A DNA stretch of 64,000 nucleotides, taken from NCBI RefSeq assembly GCF_017832975.1, contig NZ_JAFIBI010000001.1:3844001-3908000 (forward strand). The letters are read 5' to 3'. A program made the position numbers and the translations under genes. The notes under the pieces are model-generated. The model was not told the DNA's origin and did no database searches. It saw nothing but the letters and a program-made list of their open reading frames with translations. This stretch comes from Arthrobacter sp. PvP023 (GTDB lineage Bacteria; Actinomycetota; Actinomycetes; Actinomycetales; Micrococcaceae). Of the stretch, positions 29,584 to 38,024 are shown in pieces. Position 1 is the stretch's first letter. Each line of letters starts with the position of its first letter.

Positions 29584-30824
29584 TCGTCCCCGCCGGGAGT
29601 GGTGGTGCCTTCGTACGCCCACTGCGGGTCAACCCGGACGAACTTGATGGCCTGCCGGAAGTACGTGTAGGCGATGTTCAGGGCACCGTCCGGGCCCTGG
29701 TGGATGGACGGGTAGGAGTACTCGCGGTTGAGCCCGTCGCGGGAGTTGTTGGACAGGCAGTACCCGTCCCCCACGTCCAGGTTCCGTCGGATCGGCCACG
29801 AACGGCCCGAGTCCTCGGAGATTGCCAGCGTCATCGGCGAGCGCGGCGTGCCCCAGAAGGCGCGCTTCACGCCGTCGTCCTCGGAGAAAGCTGCAGCATC
29901 CGGCTCGGCGAGCTGGCCCTGCTCCTCGGCCAGGCCGTCGTCGTCGATCTCGTCGTAGAGGGACAGCCGGCGCTCGGTGTTTTCCTCCGCCCGGCTGTGG
30001 TTGTACACGAGCGCCAGGCGGCCGTCGGCGAGCGCGGTGAACTGGATGGAGGAGTTGTTGTTGGGCAGCTCGGTGGGGACCGGCTCGCTCCAGGTGGAGC
30101 CGTCGTCGGTAGAGCGGGATTCGTAGATCGAGTCCGCCCAGCGGCTGCGGAACAGGGCCAGCAGGGTTCCGTCGGCCACCGGCTGGATGTTCATGTGGAC
30201 GCAGCCCAGGCTCCCCGGCAGCACGTGCTCGGTCCACGTGGCGCCGGCGTCGTCGGAGATCATCACGGCGCTGTCGTCGCTGTTGCCCACCCACTTCTCC
30301 CCCGGCGTGGTGATGCACCGGAAGATCGGGACGATCAGGCGGCCGGACGGCAGCACGACGGGGAGCTGGCGGACAAACACGCCGCCGGTCTCGTTCGCGG
30401 GGAACAGCGTCTCCACCTCGCCCCAGGTGCGGCCGCCATCCGTGGACGTACGACGGCGGACCTCGGCGGTGTCCTGGTTGCCCGCCTTTTGCGCGGTGTA
30501 CAGCAGCCACAGCGCGCCGTTTGGCGCGGTGAACAGGATGGGGTTCTGCTCGGAGCGGGTGGAATCGTCGGAGAGCTGCTGCGGTGCGGACCACTGGCTG
30601 CTGCCGGGCTCCAGCGTGGAGAACCAGATGGAGATGTCCGGCACGCCTTCCTGGGTGCCGCCGAACCAGACACAGCCCAGCCGGCCGTCCGGCAGGGTGA
30701 GGAGGTTGGCGGCGTGGCTCTGCACGGTGGGCGCCGGGAGGTAGGCGAAGTCCGCGCCGTCGGCCCGCTTTACGGCCCCGTCCGGGGTGATGGTGCTGTA
30801 GTCGTCCGTGGTGGTGTTCTGCAT
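29580..30824 (-). CDS. BNR-repeat (sialidase-fold) glycoside hydrolase-like protein, cytoplasmic
   Basis: A 414-aa six-bladed-propeller protein of the BNR_2/exo-alpha-sialidase group. Four Asp-box motifs are visible: STDGGRTWGE, SDDAGATWTE, STDDGSTWSE and SEDSGRSWPI. The N-terminal segment (SHAANLLTLPDGRLGCVWFG) is typical of BNR_2 proteins; the RIP motif of true sialidases is not obvious. No signal peptide, so it acts inside the cell on an imported substrate. It lies in the operon with the ABC importer, aldolase and AKR, overlapping the SDR by 4 nt. Activity against sialic acid is doubtful; an acidic-sugar glycoside is more likely. Confidence 0.85.
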   Translation of the reverse strand: MQNTTTDDYSTITPDGAVKRADGADFAYLPAPTVQSHAANLLTLPDGRLGCVWFGGTQEGVPDISIWFSTLEPGSSQWSAPQQLSDDSTRSEQNPILFTAPNGALWLLYTAQKAGNQDTAEVRRRTSTDGGRTWGEVETLFPANETGGVFVRQLPVVLPSGRLIVPIFRCITTPGEKWVGNSDDSAVMISDDAGATWTEHVLPGSLGCVHMNIQPVADGTLLALFRSRWADSIYESRSTDDGSTWSEPVPTELPNNNSSIQFTALADGRLALVYNHSRAEENTERRLSLYDEIDDDGLAEEQGQLAEPDAAAFSEDDGVKRAFWGTPRSPMTLAISEDSGRSWPIRRNLDVGDGYCLSNNSRDGLNREYSYPSIHQGPDGALNIAYTYFRQAIKFVRVDPQWAYEGTTTPGGDE

Positions 30825-30829
30825 CGGGT

Positions 30830-31621
30830 TCAGCTTTCCTTGGTTCCGGCATCGGAGCGGGCGGCGTCGAGGTGGGCCTTGGCGATCTGTTCCAGGTGCG
30901 TCAGGTCCGAGGCGACGGTGGTGAAGGTGTAGCCCTGGCGCAGCCGGAGTGCCGCCACCTCCCCCGCAGCTGTGTGGATGCCGGCGGCGATGCCCGCGGA
31001 GGCGGCGGCCTCGGCGATGGCCTCCAGCGCGGCGTTGAATTCGGTCTCGATGGCCGGGTCCCCCGGGAAGGCGCCGCCCACGGCGATGGCCAGGTCCGAC
31101 GGTCCCACGTAGATGCCGTCCAGGCCGGGCGTGGCGCAGATTTCCTTGACGTTGGCCAGGCCGTCCGGCGTCTCGATCATGGCGAACACCAGGGTGGCGG
31201 CGTTGGAGTCCGCCGGCTTCGGCCCGATCCGCAGCGCCGAGCGCATCGGACCATAGGAACGGCCGCCCATGGGCGGGTACTTGGCGGCGGCCACCGCGGC
31301 GGCGGCGTCCGCCGCGGTGTTGACCAGCGGAACGATGACGCCCACGGCGCCGGCGTCCAGCGCCTTGCCGATGGCGGTCAGGTTGTTGTCCTCCACCCGG
31401 ACCATGCCGACGGCGGTGTGCCCGGCGTCGATGGCCATCAGCCCTTTCAGCACTCCCGAGTAGCCGAGCAGTCCGTGCTGGGCGTCCAGGGCCACGTAGT
31501 CGTAGCCCAGCCGGCCGATGCGTTCGGTGGCCACGGGCGCGTCCAGCACGGCCCAGTAGCCCACCGCCTGTTCCCGGGCGCGGATCTTGCGGGCGAATTC
31601 GAGGGCCAGTTCGGATGTCAT
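30830..31621 (-). CDS. HpcH/HpaI family aldolase
   Basis: A 263-aa class II metal-dependent aldolase of the HpcH/HpaI family, which cleaves 2-keto-3-deoxy sugar acids to pyruvate plus an aldehyde. Hallmarks: GYDYVALDAQHGLLGYSG, MVRVEDNNLTAIGKALDAGA, VFAMIETPDGLANVKEI with the metal-ligand Glu, and LDGIYVGPSDLAIAVGG with the metal-ligand Asp. The catalytic His of DAQHG is present. Five nt separate it from the BNR gene. In this locus it could supply the C-C cleavage step; the exact substrate cannot be assigned. Confidence 0.92.
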   Translation of the reverse strand: MTSELALEFARKIRAREQAVGYWAVLDAPVATERIGRLGYDYVALDAQHGLLGYSGVLKGLMAIDAGHTAVGMVRVEDNNLTAIGKALDAGAVGVIVPLVNTAADAAAAVAAAKYPPMGGRSYGPMRSALRIGPKPADSNAATLVFAMIETPDGLANVKEICATPGLDGIYVGPSDLAIAVGGAFPGDPAIETEFNAALEAIAEAAASAGIAAGIHTAAGEVAALRLRQGYTFTTVASDLTHLEQIAKAHLDAARSDAGTKES

Positions 31622-31666
31622 CAGAGTCCTTCAGTTTCGGTGATCGGTTCAGGAAGCAAGTAAGCG

Positions 31667-32656
31667 TCAGCGGTTGTAGGCGGGCATGGGGCCGCGGAGT
31701 CCGGTGCCCACGGCGTCGCAGGCGTCCACGACGTCGGCCGGCAGCGGCCCGTTGGCCACGGCGGCGATGTTGGCGCGGAGCTGTTCCACCTTGGAACCGC
31801 CCAGCAGCATGGAGCCCACGCCGTCCCGGTAGGCGAGCCAGCGCAGGGAGAGCTCGGCCAGCGTGATGCCGGCGCCCTCAGCGATGCGCGCGAGTTCCTC
31901 GATGGCGTCGAAGAGCTGCCGGTCCCAGTAGCGCTGGGTGTACATGGCCGCCAGCTTGGAATCGCCGTAGCGGCCCTCGGTGGGTTTGGCGTCGAAGCTG
32001 TGCTTTCCGGTGAGCAGGCCGCCGCCCAGCGGGTTGTAGACCATGGTGTGCACGTTGTGGGTGGCCGCGAATTCGAGGTATTCCTCCTCCACCCGTCGCG
32101 CCACCAGGTTGTACAGCTGCTGCGCGACGACGGGCCGCGGCGCCCCCACTTCACGCGCCGTGTGGATGACGTCGGCAATCTGCCAGGCGGCGAAGTTGGA
32201 GACGCCCAGCGCGCCGATCTTCCCTTCGGCAAACAGCTCGGCCACCGTGGCCAGTGTGTCCTGCAGGGGTGTGAGGCGGTCCGGCTGGTGCAGGTAGAAC
32301 AGGTCGATGCTGTCCACGCCGAGCCGGCGGAGGCTGCCTTCCACGCTGTTGCGCAGTCCGGCCGGGGACAGCGGCGAGTGCTCGCCGTGGTCCGGGTGCG
32401 GCATACCCGCCTTGGACGCCAAAACAATCTCGCCGCGCCGCCCCTTGAGGAGCCGGGAAAGCATTTCCTCGGTGGTTCCCCCGACGTAGGCGTTGGCGGT
32501 GTCGATGGTGGTGATGCCGGCGTCGAGCGCTTCCTCCACCATCCGTCCCGCGGTGACTTCGTCGACCGTGTCGCCGAACGTCATGGTTCCCAGAACCAGC
32601 CGGGAGATGGGAAGTTTCAGGCCGTCCACCTGGGCGCCTTCGGGCTGCTTGCTCAT
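31667..32656 (-). CDS. Aldo/keto reductase
   Basis: A 329-aa NADPH-dependent AKR with a TIM barrel: SRLVLGTMTFGDTVDE at the N-terminus, ITTIDTANAYVGGTTEEMLS with catalytic Asp and Tyr, VLASKAGM with catalytic Lys, IDLFYLHQPDRLTP with catalytic His, IGALGVSNFAAWQI and SMLLGGSKVEQL in the cofactor pocket. The tetrad Asp-Tyr-Lys-His is complete. AAGGA precedes the ATG. Member of the nine-gene operon, 44 nt from the ABC ATPase. Confidence 0.92.
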   Translation of the reverse strand: MSKQPEGAQVDGLKLPISRLVLGTMTFGDTVDEVTAGRMVEEALDAGITTIDTANAYVGGTTEEMLSRLLKGRRGEIVLASKAGMPHPDHGEHSPLSPAGLRNSVEGSLRRLGVDSIDLFYLHQPDRLTPLQDTLATVAELFAEGKIGALGVSNFAAWQIADVIHTAREVGAPRPVVAQQLYNLVARRVEEEYLEFAATHNVHTMVYNPLGGGLLTGKHSFDAKPTEGRYGDSKLAAMYTQRYWDRQLFDAIEELARIAEGAGITLAELSLRWLAYRDGVGSMLLGGSKVEQLRANIAAVANGPLPADVVDACDAVGTGLRGPMPAYNR

Positions 32657-32700
32657 GCGTTGATTCCTTGCGGTTGCGTTGGTCAGAAAGTACAGAAGGG

Positions 32701-33534
32701 CTAGCTTGCCTGGTTGGCGAGCGCCAGGGAGCGGACCAGGTGCCGCGGCTTCAGGCCCGTCATGGTGGAGGGGTCCAGCGCGGCGCGGCGGAGTTTGCGG
32801 GTGTAGTCCTCCTTGGGGGCGGTCAGGACGGACGCGGTGGAGCCGTATTCAACCAGCTTGCCGCGCTGCATCACCATGACGCTATCGCTGATTTCCTGCA
32901 CCACGCCAAGGTTGTGCGAGATGAATACGTAGGTGATTCCCGTTTCGTCCTGGATGGATCTGAGCAGCCGCAGCACCTGGGCCTGCACGGAGACGTCCAG
33001 CGCGCTGGTGGCTTCGTCGCAGACCAGCAGTTCGGGCTTGGACGCCAGGGCCCGGGCAATTCCGATCCGCTGGCGCTGGCCGCCGGAAAACTCGGAGGGG
33101 TGCTTGTCCAGGGACGCGACGGGCAGGCCCACCTGGTCGATCAGCTTGGCGGCCGCCTTGTGCCGCTCCGCCTTGGACCGGACGCCCTGCAGCTTCAGCG
33201 GCTCGGCCACAATTTCCTGCGCCGTCATGTGCGGGTCCAGGGAACCGTAGGGGTCCTGGAACACCATCTGGAACTTGGAGCGCAGCGGCCGCAGCTTCGC
33301 CTCGCTCATGGCCGCGATGTCCGTTCCGTCCAGCTCGATGCGCCCGCTGGTGGGGGTGACCAGCCGCATCAGCGCTTTGGCGATGGTGGACTTTCCGCAG
33401 CCGGATTCACCCACCACGGCGATCGTCTTGCCTTTGTCCACGGAGAAGGACACATCGTCAACGGCCCGGAAGGTGCCGCCCGGCACGTGGTAGTCCACCA
33501 CGAGGTTTTCGACGGCGAGGAACGGCTTAGTCAT
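32701..33534 (-). CDS. Peptide/opine-type ABC transporter ATP-binding protein (DppF-like)
   Basis: A 277-aa ABC ATPase. Walker A VVGESGCGKSTIAKALM, Q-loop MVFQDPYGSLDPHM, signature FSGGQRQRIGIARALA, Walker B LLVCDEATSALDVSVQAQVL, switch His in FISHNLGVV. The C-terminal oligo_HPY-type extension is present in short form. It overlaps the preceding ATPase gene by 8 nt. Pairs with the DppD-like ATPase to energise import. Confidence 0.94.
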   Translation of the reverse strand: MTKPFLAVENLVVDYHVPGGTFRAVDDVSFSVDKGKTIAVVGESGCGKSTIAKALMRLVTPTSGRIELDGTDIAAMSEAKLRPLRSKFQMVFQDPYGSLDPHMTAQEIVAEPLKLQGVRSKAERHKAAAKLIDQVGLPVASLDKHPSEFSGGQRQRIGIARALASKPELLVCDEATSALDVSVQAQVLRLLRSIQDETGITYVFISHNLGVVQEISDSVMVMQRGKLVEYGSTASVLTAPKEDYTRKLRRAALDPSTMTGLKPRHLVRSLALANQAS

Positions 33535-34402
33535 GGCTTGCTCCAGTTGTGGTCAGGGTGGTGGCGTTGGGCGTTTCGTCCCAGGGCCCCAGGACGGGAA
33601 CGGCTGCCAGCAGCGCCCGGGTGTACTCGGTGGCGGGGTGGTCCACGATCTGCTGGACGTCCCCGGATTCGACGAACCGGCCGTCCTTCATCACGTGGAT
33701 GCGGTCCGAGATCAGCCGGGCCACGCCAAGGTCGTGTGTGATCATCAGGATGCCGATGCCGCGCTGTTCCTGCAGTTCCAGGAGCAGGTCCAGGATGCCG
33801 CCCTGCACGGTGACGTCCAGGGCCGACGTCGGCTCGTCCGCCACCAGCAGTTGCGGTTCGCTGGCCAGCGCGATGGCGATCAGCACACGCTGCAGCATGC
33901 CGCCGGAGAGCTGGTGCGGGTACTTCTTCAGCTGCTTCTCCGGGGTGGGGATGTGCACCTGCTCGAGGAGCCGGATGGCCCGTGCCTTCACGGCGCCTTT
34001 GTCCTTGGCGGACGCTGCGCCGGCAATCCGGATGGCTTCGAAGAGCTGGCTGCCGATGGAGAGGACCGGGCTCAGCGCCGTCATGGGGTCCTGCGGGATC
34101 AGCGCCAGGGTCTTGCCGCGCACCTTCTCGATGGCTTTGGGGTCGGCGGTGACGTCCACGCCGTCGATCAGCACCGTGCCGGACAGCACCGCCAGGTCCT
34201 CGGGCAGCAGGCGGAGGATGCCCATCGCCGTCGTCGATTTACCGGAACCGGACTCACCGATGATGGTGACCGTCTCGCCCCGGTGGATGCTGAAGCTGAC
34301 GGAGTCAACGGCCCGGATGATGCCGGCGTCGGTGATCAGTTCCACCTGGAAGTCGCGGACCTCCAGCAGCGGCTGCTCCGTGAAAGTAGGTTGTGCGGTC
34401 AT
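33527..34402 (-). CDS. Peptide/opine-type ABC transporter ATP-binding protein (DppD-like)
   Basis: A 291-aa ABC ATPase. Walker A IIGESGSGKSTTAMGIL, Q-loop LIPQDPMTALSPVL, signature LSGGMLQRVLIAIALA, Walker B LLVADEPTSALDVTVQGGIL, switch His in MITHDLGVARLI, and the C-terminal extension typical of Dpp/Opp ATPases (HPATEYTRALLAAVP). ATG at 34402 is preferred; a GTG at 34411 would overlap the permease stop. Operates with the DppF-like subunit. Confidence 0.93.
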   Translation of the reverse strand: MTAQPTFTEQPLLEVRDFQVELITDAGIIRAVDSVSFSIHRGETVTIIGESGSGKSTTAMGILRLLPEDLAVLSGTVLIDGVDVTADPKAIEKVRGKTLALIPQDPMTALSPVLSIGSQLFEAIRIAGAASAKDKGAVKARAIRLLEQVHIPTPEKQLKKYPHQLSGGMLQRVLIAIALASEPQLLVADEPTSALDVTVQGGILDLLLELQEQRGIGILMITHDLGVARLISDRIHVMKDGRFVESGDVQQIVDHPATEYTRALLAAVPVLGPWDETPNATTLTTTGASHD

Positions 34403-34403
34403 G

Positions 34404-35330
34404 TCAGGCACCCTTCTTCTTGCGGCGGGGACGGTCGCGGAGGCCGTCGCCCAGCAGGTTGACGCCCACCACCATGAGCACGATCACCAGGCCGGGCAGG
34501 GTGACCATCCACCAGGAGGTGGTGATGTAGTCCTGGCCGTCGGAGATGATGCGGCCCCAGGTGGCGAAGGGGCGCTGCGGGCCGGCACCCAGGAAGCTGA
34601 GCGCGGATTCGAGCAGCACGGCCTGGGCCAGCAGGAGGAGAACCACCAGGGTGGCCTGCTTGATCACGTTGGGGATGATGTGCTGGACCAGGATCTGGAT
34701 CCGGTGCAGGCCCAGGATCCGGGCGGCGGAGACGTAGGGCTTTTCGCGTTCCACCAGCACCATGGAGCGGGTGAGGCGGGCCACTTCGGGCCATTGGGCG
34801 ATGGCGATCACGAAGGTGATCACCGGGATGGAGGGGCCGAACAGGGCCACCACCAGCAGCAGCATCATGAGCAGCGGCAGGGACATCTGGGCCTCCAGGA
34901 GGCGGGAGACGATGGTGTCCACCCAGCCGCCGAAGTAGCCGGCAGCCGAGCCGAGGATGATGCCGATGGCGCCGGAGACCAGCACTGCCAGCACGCCGAT
35001 GGTCAGCGAGACCTGGCCGCCGTGCAGCACCCGGGAGAGGAGGTCGCGGCCCAGCTGGTCGGTGCCGAACAGGTGCCCGTCGGTGAGGGGCGGCAGGCGC
35101 CGGGCGGCGAGGTCCTGGAAGTTGGCGTCCGGCAGCGGCAGCACCTGGGCCAGGATGATGGGGATGATCACCAGCAGGGTGCAGACGGTGCCGACGATGA
35201 GCTTCCATTTGGCGGCATTCCGACGGCGGGTGGCACCGGCTTTGGCGATGTCCGCCTTGGTGACGGCGCTGGGGCTGGGCTGCCGGGCCGGTTGCCCGGC
35301 CGCTGTGGGGGTTGCGGTGTCGAGGCTCAT
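34404..35330 (-). CDS. Peptide/opine-type ABC transporter permease (DppC-like)
   Basis: A 308-aa membrane permease. A cytoplasmic N-terminal region precedes the first helix (WKLIVGTVCTLLVIIPIILA), followed by the OppC_N-type GTDQLGRDLLSRVLHGGQVS and the EAA-loop region EREKPYVSAARILGLHRIQI. About six helices. ATG overlaps the DppB-like stop as ATGA. Forms the channel with DppB. Confidence 0.93.
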   Translation of the reverse strand: MSLDTATPTAAGQPARQPSPSAVTKADIAKAGATRRRNAAKWKLIVGTVCTLLVIIPIILAQVLPLPDANFQDLAARRLPPLTDGHLFGTDQLGRDLLSRVLHGGQVSLTIGVLAVLVSGAIGIILGSAAGYFGGWVDTIVSRLLEAQMSLPLLMMLLLVVALFGPSIPVITFVIAIAQWPEVARLTRSMVLVEREKPYVSAARILGLHRIQILVQHIIPNVIKQATLVVLLLLAQAVLLESALSFLGAGPQRPFATWGRIISDGQDYITTSWWMVTLPGLVIVLMVVGVNLLGDGLRDRPRRKKKGA

Positions 35331-36262
35331 GCTGTTGCCGCCTTTCCAAGACGAACGCGGGGATCAAGGAGCGGGTAGGCGAGGTCGATGAGCAGCTGGA
35401 CGCCCACGGCCAGCAGCGCGGTGAGGAGGACCGTTGCCTGGATGAGGGGGTAGTCGCGGGTTTCGAGTGCACGGACGATCAGGGAGCCGACGCCGGGCCA
35501 GGCGAACACCACTTCCACCACCACCACGCCGTTGAGCATGGCGGCGAACCGGGTGCCCAGAGCCGTGAACACCGGGATGGCGGAGTTGCCCATGGCGTAG
35601 CGCCACGTGAGCACTGAGTTCTTGACGCCGCGGGACCGGGCCACGGTGAGGTACGGGGCGGCGAAGTTGGCGGTCATTTCCCGCCGGACCATCCGGGAGA
35701 TCAGGGCGATCTGCAGGATGGCGATGGTGATGGTGGGGAGCACCAGGCCGCCCCAGGTGGCGAAGCCGGAGGCCGGGAAGATCGGAATCAGCACGGCGAA
35801 GCCGGTGAGGAGCATGATGCCGGTCCAGAAGTCGGGCATGGACTGCCCGGCGATGGTCAGCACGTTCACGCCGAGTTCCTTGCCGGTATCCGGGCGGCGG
35901 GACATCCACACGCCCAGCGGGATGGCCACCACGGCGGTGAGCAGGATGGACGCGGTGGCCAGGGTCAGCGTGTAGGGCATCCGCTCGGCCACCACCTGCA
36001 TGGCGGGGGCCTGGAAGGAGTAGGACTGGCCCAGGTTGCCGGTGAACAGCTGCTGCAGGAAGATCCAGTACTGCTCCAGCACCGGCTTGTTAAGGCCGAA
36101 CTGTTCCCGGACGGCGTCGAGCTGTTCGGTGGTGGCCAGCGGTCCGGCGTAGGAGACGGCGGGATCGCCCGGGGCCAGGCGGATCAGGACGAAGACGGTG
36201 GATACCGTGAGGAACACGGTCAGCAGGCCCTGTCCCAGGCGCTTCAGGATGTAGTTCGTCAT
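35327..36262 (-). CDS. Peptide/opine-type ABC transporter permease (DppB-like)
   Basis: A 311-aa permease: MTNYILKRLGQGLLTVFLTV at the N-terminus, LAPGDPAVSYAG, GLNKPVLEQYWIFLQQLFTG then NLGQSYSFQAP, and the EAA-type loop NFAAPYLTVARSRGVKNSVL. About six membrane helices. Three nt after the binding-protein gene, translationally coupled to DppC by ATGA. Confidence 0.93.
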   Translation of the reverse strand: MTNYILKRLGQGLLTVFLTVSTVFVLIRLAPGDPAVSYAGPLATTEQLDAVREQFGLNKPVLEQYWIFLQQLFTGNLGQSYSFQAPAMQVVAERMPYTLTLATASILLTAVVAIPLGVWMSRRPDTGKELGVNVLTIAGQSMPDFWTGIMLLTGFAVLIPIFPASGFATWGGLVLPTITIAILQIALISRMVRREMTANFAAPYLTVARSRGVKNSVLTWRYAMGNSAIPVFTALGTRFAAMLNGVVVVEVVFAWPGVGSLIVRALETRDYPLIQATVLLTALLAVGVQLLIDLAYPLLDPRVRLGKAATA

Positions 36263-36265
36263 GGC

Positions 36266-37840
36266 TTAGGCCTCCAGCCGGACATCAACGAGGGGGTAGG
36301 AGTTGGTGGGGGCCAGGCTGACGCCGGACACCCGCTTCCTTTGGGCGAGGACGGATTTGGGCACGAACGCCCAGGCACAGGGCCAGGTGTCCCAGATGGC
36401 CTGCTGTGCCGTGGCCAGCAGTTCCTGCCGGCGGGCCGGGTCCACCTCGGAGGAGGCGGCCTGGATCTTGGCCTGCACCTCCGGGACAACGTAACCCTGG
36501 TAGGTGTCGCGGGTCTTTTCCTTTTCCGGGGTGCCGGCGTACATGCCCTGCATCATGGTGATGGCCAGGCCGGTGGGGCTGCTGAAGCCGTTGCCCAGCA
36601 GGTCCCAGTCGCCCTGCTTGCCCTGGCGCCAGGCCAGGATGTTGCCGCCGGGTTCGAACTGCTGGAGCTCCGTCTTCACGCCGATGGCGCCGAACATCTC
36701 CACCAGGGCCTCCATCACCGAGGTGTCGGAGGCGAACTCGCCGGTTTCCCAGATGATCTTCAGGGTGAGGTCCTTGACGCCCAGCTCCGCGAGCCTGGCC
36801 TTTGCCTTCGCCGGGTCGTAGGTATACGTTCCGGTCTTGTGGTAGCCGGTGAGGCTGGACGGTGTGACGCCTTCGGCCGCGCTGACGGAGTCCACCAGCA
36901 CGTCCTTGACCAGCGCTTCGCCGTCGATGGCCCAGCTGAGGGCCTCGCGGACGCGGACGTCGGCCAGCGGGTGGCCGGCGGGCTTGCGGAAGTTGTAGAA
37001 GATCTGGTTCAGCCGGAGGCTGGAGGCCTCTTTGAGTTCGACGCCGGGAAGTCCGGCCAGCTGTTCGCGCGAGTCCGGCGTGATGGAGTCGATGATGTCC
37101 ACCTCGCCGCTGCGCAGCGCGATGACGCGGCTGGATTCCTCTGGGAGGAAGCGGACTTCCACGTTCTCCACCTGCGGTGCGGGACCCCAGTAGTTCGGGT
37201 TGCGCTGCAGGCTGTAGGTGCCGGCGCCGCGGTTGAACTTGGTGACCACGTACGGGCCGGTGCCCACGCCTTCCTGCAGTTCCTCCGGTTTGTTCTGCGC
37301 GGCGGGGGTAATCAGGATCATGCTCATGAGCGAGTCCAGGATGGGGACGGGCTTCTTGGAGACCATCTGGAAGGTGCGGTCATCCACCGGCACCACGACC
37401 GGGAATTCGGGGAAGAAGCCGGCCACGAAGGAGCCCTGCACCTGCTGGTACATCTTCAGGGCGGTGGCCACGTCCTCGATCTTGACGGGGCTGCCGTCCG
37501 AGTAGCGGATGCCTTCGCGGAGCCGGACGGTCCACTCGGTGGGCCCGGTCATCTCGAAGCGGTCCGCGAGGACCAGGATGGGCTTGGTTTCGGGGCCGAT
37601 GGCGGTGAGGCCCTGGCGGACGGAGCGCTGCACGGTGACGGCGGCGTCGAACTGGTTGAGCTTGTTGTCCAGGCTGACCAGCGACCGGTTGAGGGCCAGG
37701 GTCAGGGTGCTGGGTCCCGGCAGGCCGGTGGGGCCGGCGCAGCCGGCGAGGCTTCCTGTGCCCAGCAGAAACCCGGCCGCGGCGCCGAACTGCAGCAGCC
37801 TGCGGCGGGAAATCTCACTTCCTTGAGGAAGAACGGTCAT
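36266..37840 (-). CDS. ABC transporter substrate-binding lipoprotein (SBP family 5)
   Basis: A 524-aa solute-binding protein of the peptide/nickel/opine class (family 5). The N-terminus EISRRRLLQFGAAAGFLLGT carries a twin-arginine motif and then lipobox LAGC, so it is a Tat-exported lipoprotein. Family text includes SVKQDLTAIGPETKPI-like start, WTVRLREGIRYSDGSPVKIE, LPEESSRVIALRSGEVDIID and DVRVREALSWAIDGEALV. GAGGT lies 6 nt before the ATG at 37840; two in-frame upstream ATGs would place the operators inside the gene. First gene of the operon. Ligand unknown; an acid sugar or conjugate is inferred from neighbours. Confidence 0.92.
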   Translation of the reverse strand: MTVLPQGSEISRRRLLQFGAAAGFLLGTGSLAGCAGPTGLPGPSTLTLALNRSLVSLDNKLNQFDAAVTVQRSVRQGLTAIGPETKPILVLADRFEMTGPTEWTVRLREGIRYSDGSPVKIEDVATALKMYQQVQGSFVAGFFPEFPVVVPVDDRTFQMVSKKPVPILDSLMSMILITPAAQNKPEELQEGVGTGPYVVTKFNRGAGTYSLQRNPNYWGPAPQVENVEVRFLPEESSRVIALRSGEVDIIDSITPDSREQLAGLPGVELKEASSLRLNQIFYNFRKPAGHPLADVRVREALSWAIDGEALVKDVLVDSVSAAEGVTPSSLTGYHKTGTYTYDPAKAKARLAELGVKDLTLKIIWETGEFASDTSVMEALVEMFGAIGVKTELQQFEPGGNILAWRQGKQGDWDLLGNGFSSPTGLAITMMQGMYAGTPEKEKTRDTYQGYVVPEVQAKIQAASSEVDPARRQELLATAQQAIWDTWPCAWAFVPKSVLAQRKRVSGVSLAPTNSYPLVDVRLEA

Positions 37841-37918
37841 CGTTGACCTCTCGGTAGAACGGGGACGGCCTGCCGGTTTGGCTGCGCCGAATGTTGTCTC
37901 CATCACTTTGCCACTCCT

Positions 37919-37956
37919 GCGCAAATTGCGCAACCCCTCTAGCGCGATTCGCGCAA
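37919..37956. promoter_or_regulatory. Two operator copies in the divergent promoter of the acid-sugar locus
   Basis: GCGCAAATTGCGCAA (37919-37933) and GCGCGATTCGCGCAA (37942-37956) fit one consensus, GCGCRAWWYGCGCAA, with starts 23 nt apart in the same orientation. Each contains a perfect palindrome (TGCGCAAATTGCGCA and GCGCGATTCGCGC). They sit between the binding-protein gene and the kinase-PdxA2 gene. The DeoR-type protein two genes on is the likely ligand (inference). Confidence 0.8.
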
Positions 37957-38024
37957 TCGTGTCAGAATGAATGCATCCCCGCACCTGGCGGGGGTCCAGC
38001 CGACTACTGCGTGAGAGGAGCAAT

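Noticed and set aside
33549..35378. 609-aa plus-strand frame opposite the ABC genes
   Set aside because: Shadow of the DppD/DppC genes; no motif, no ribosome site.
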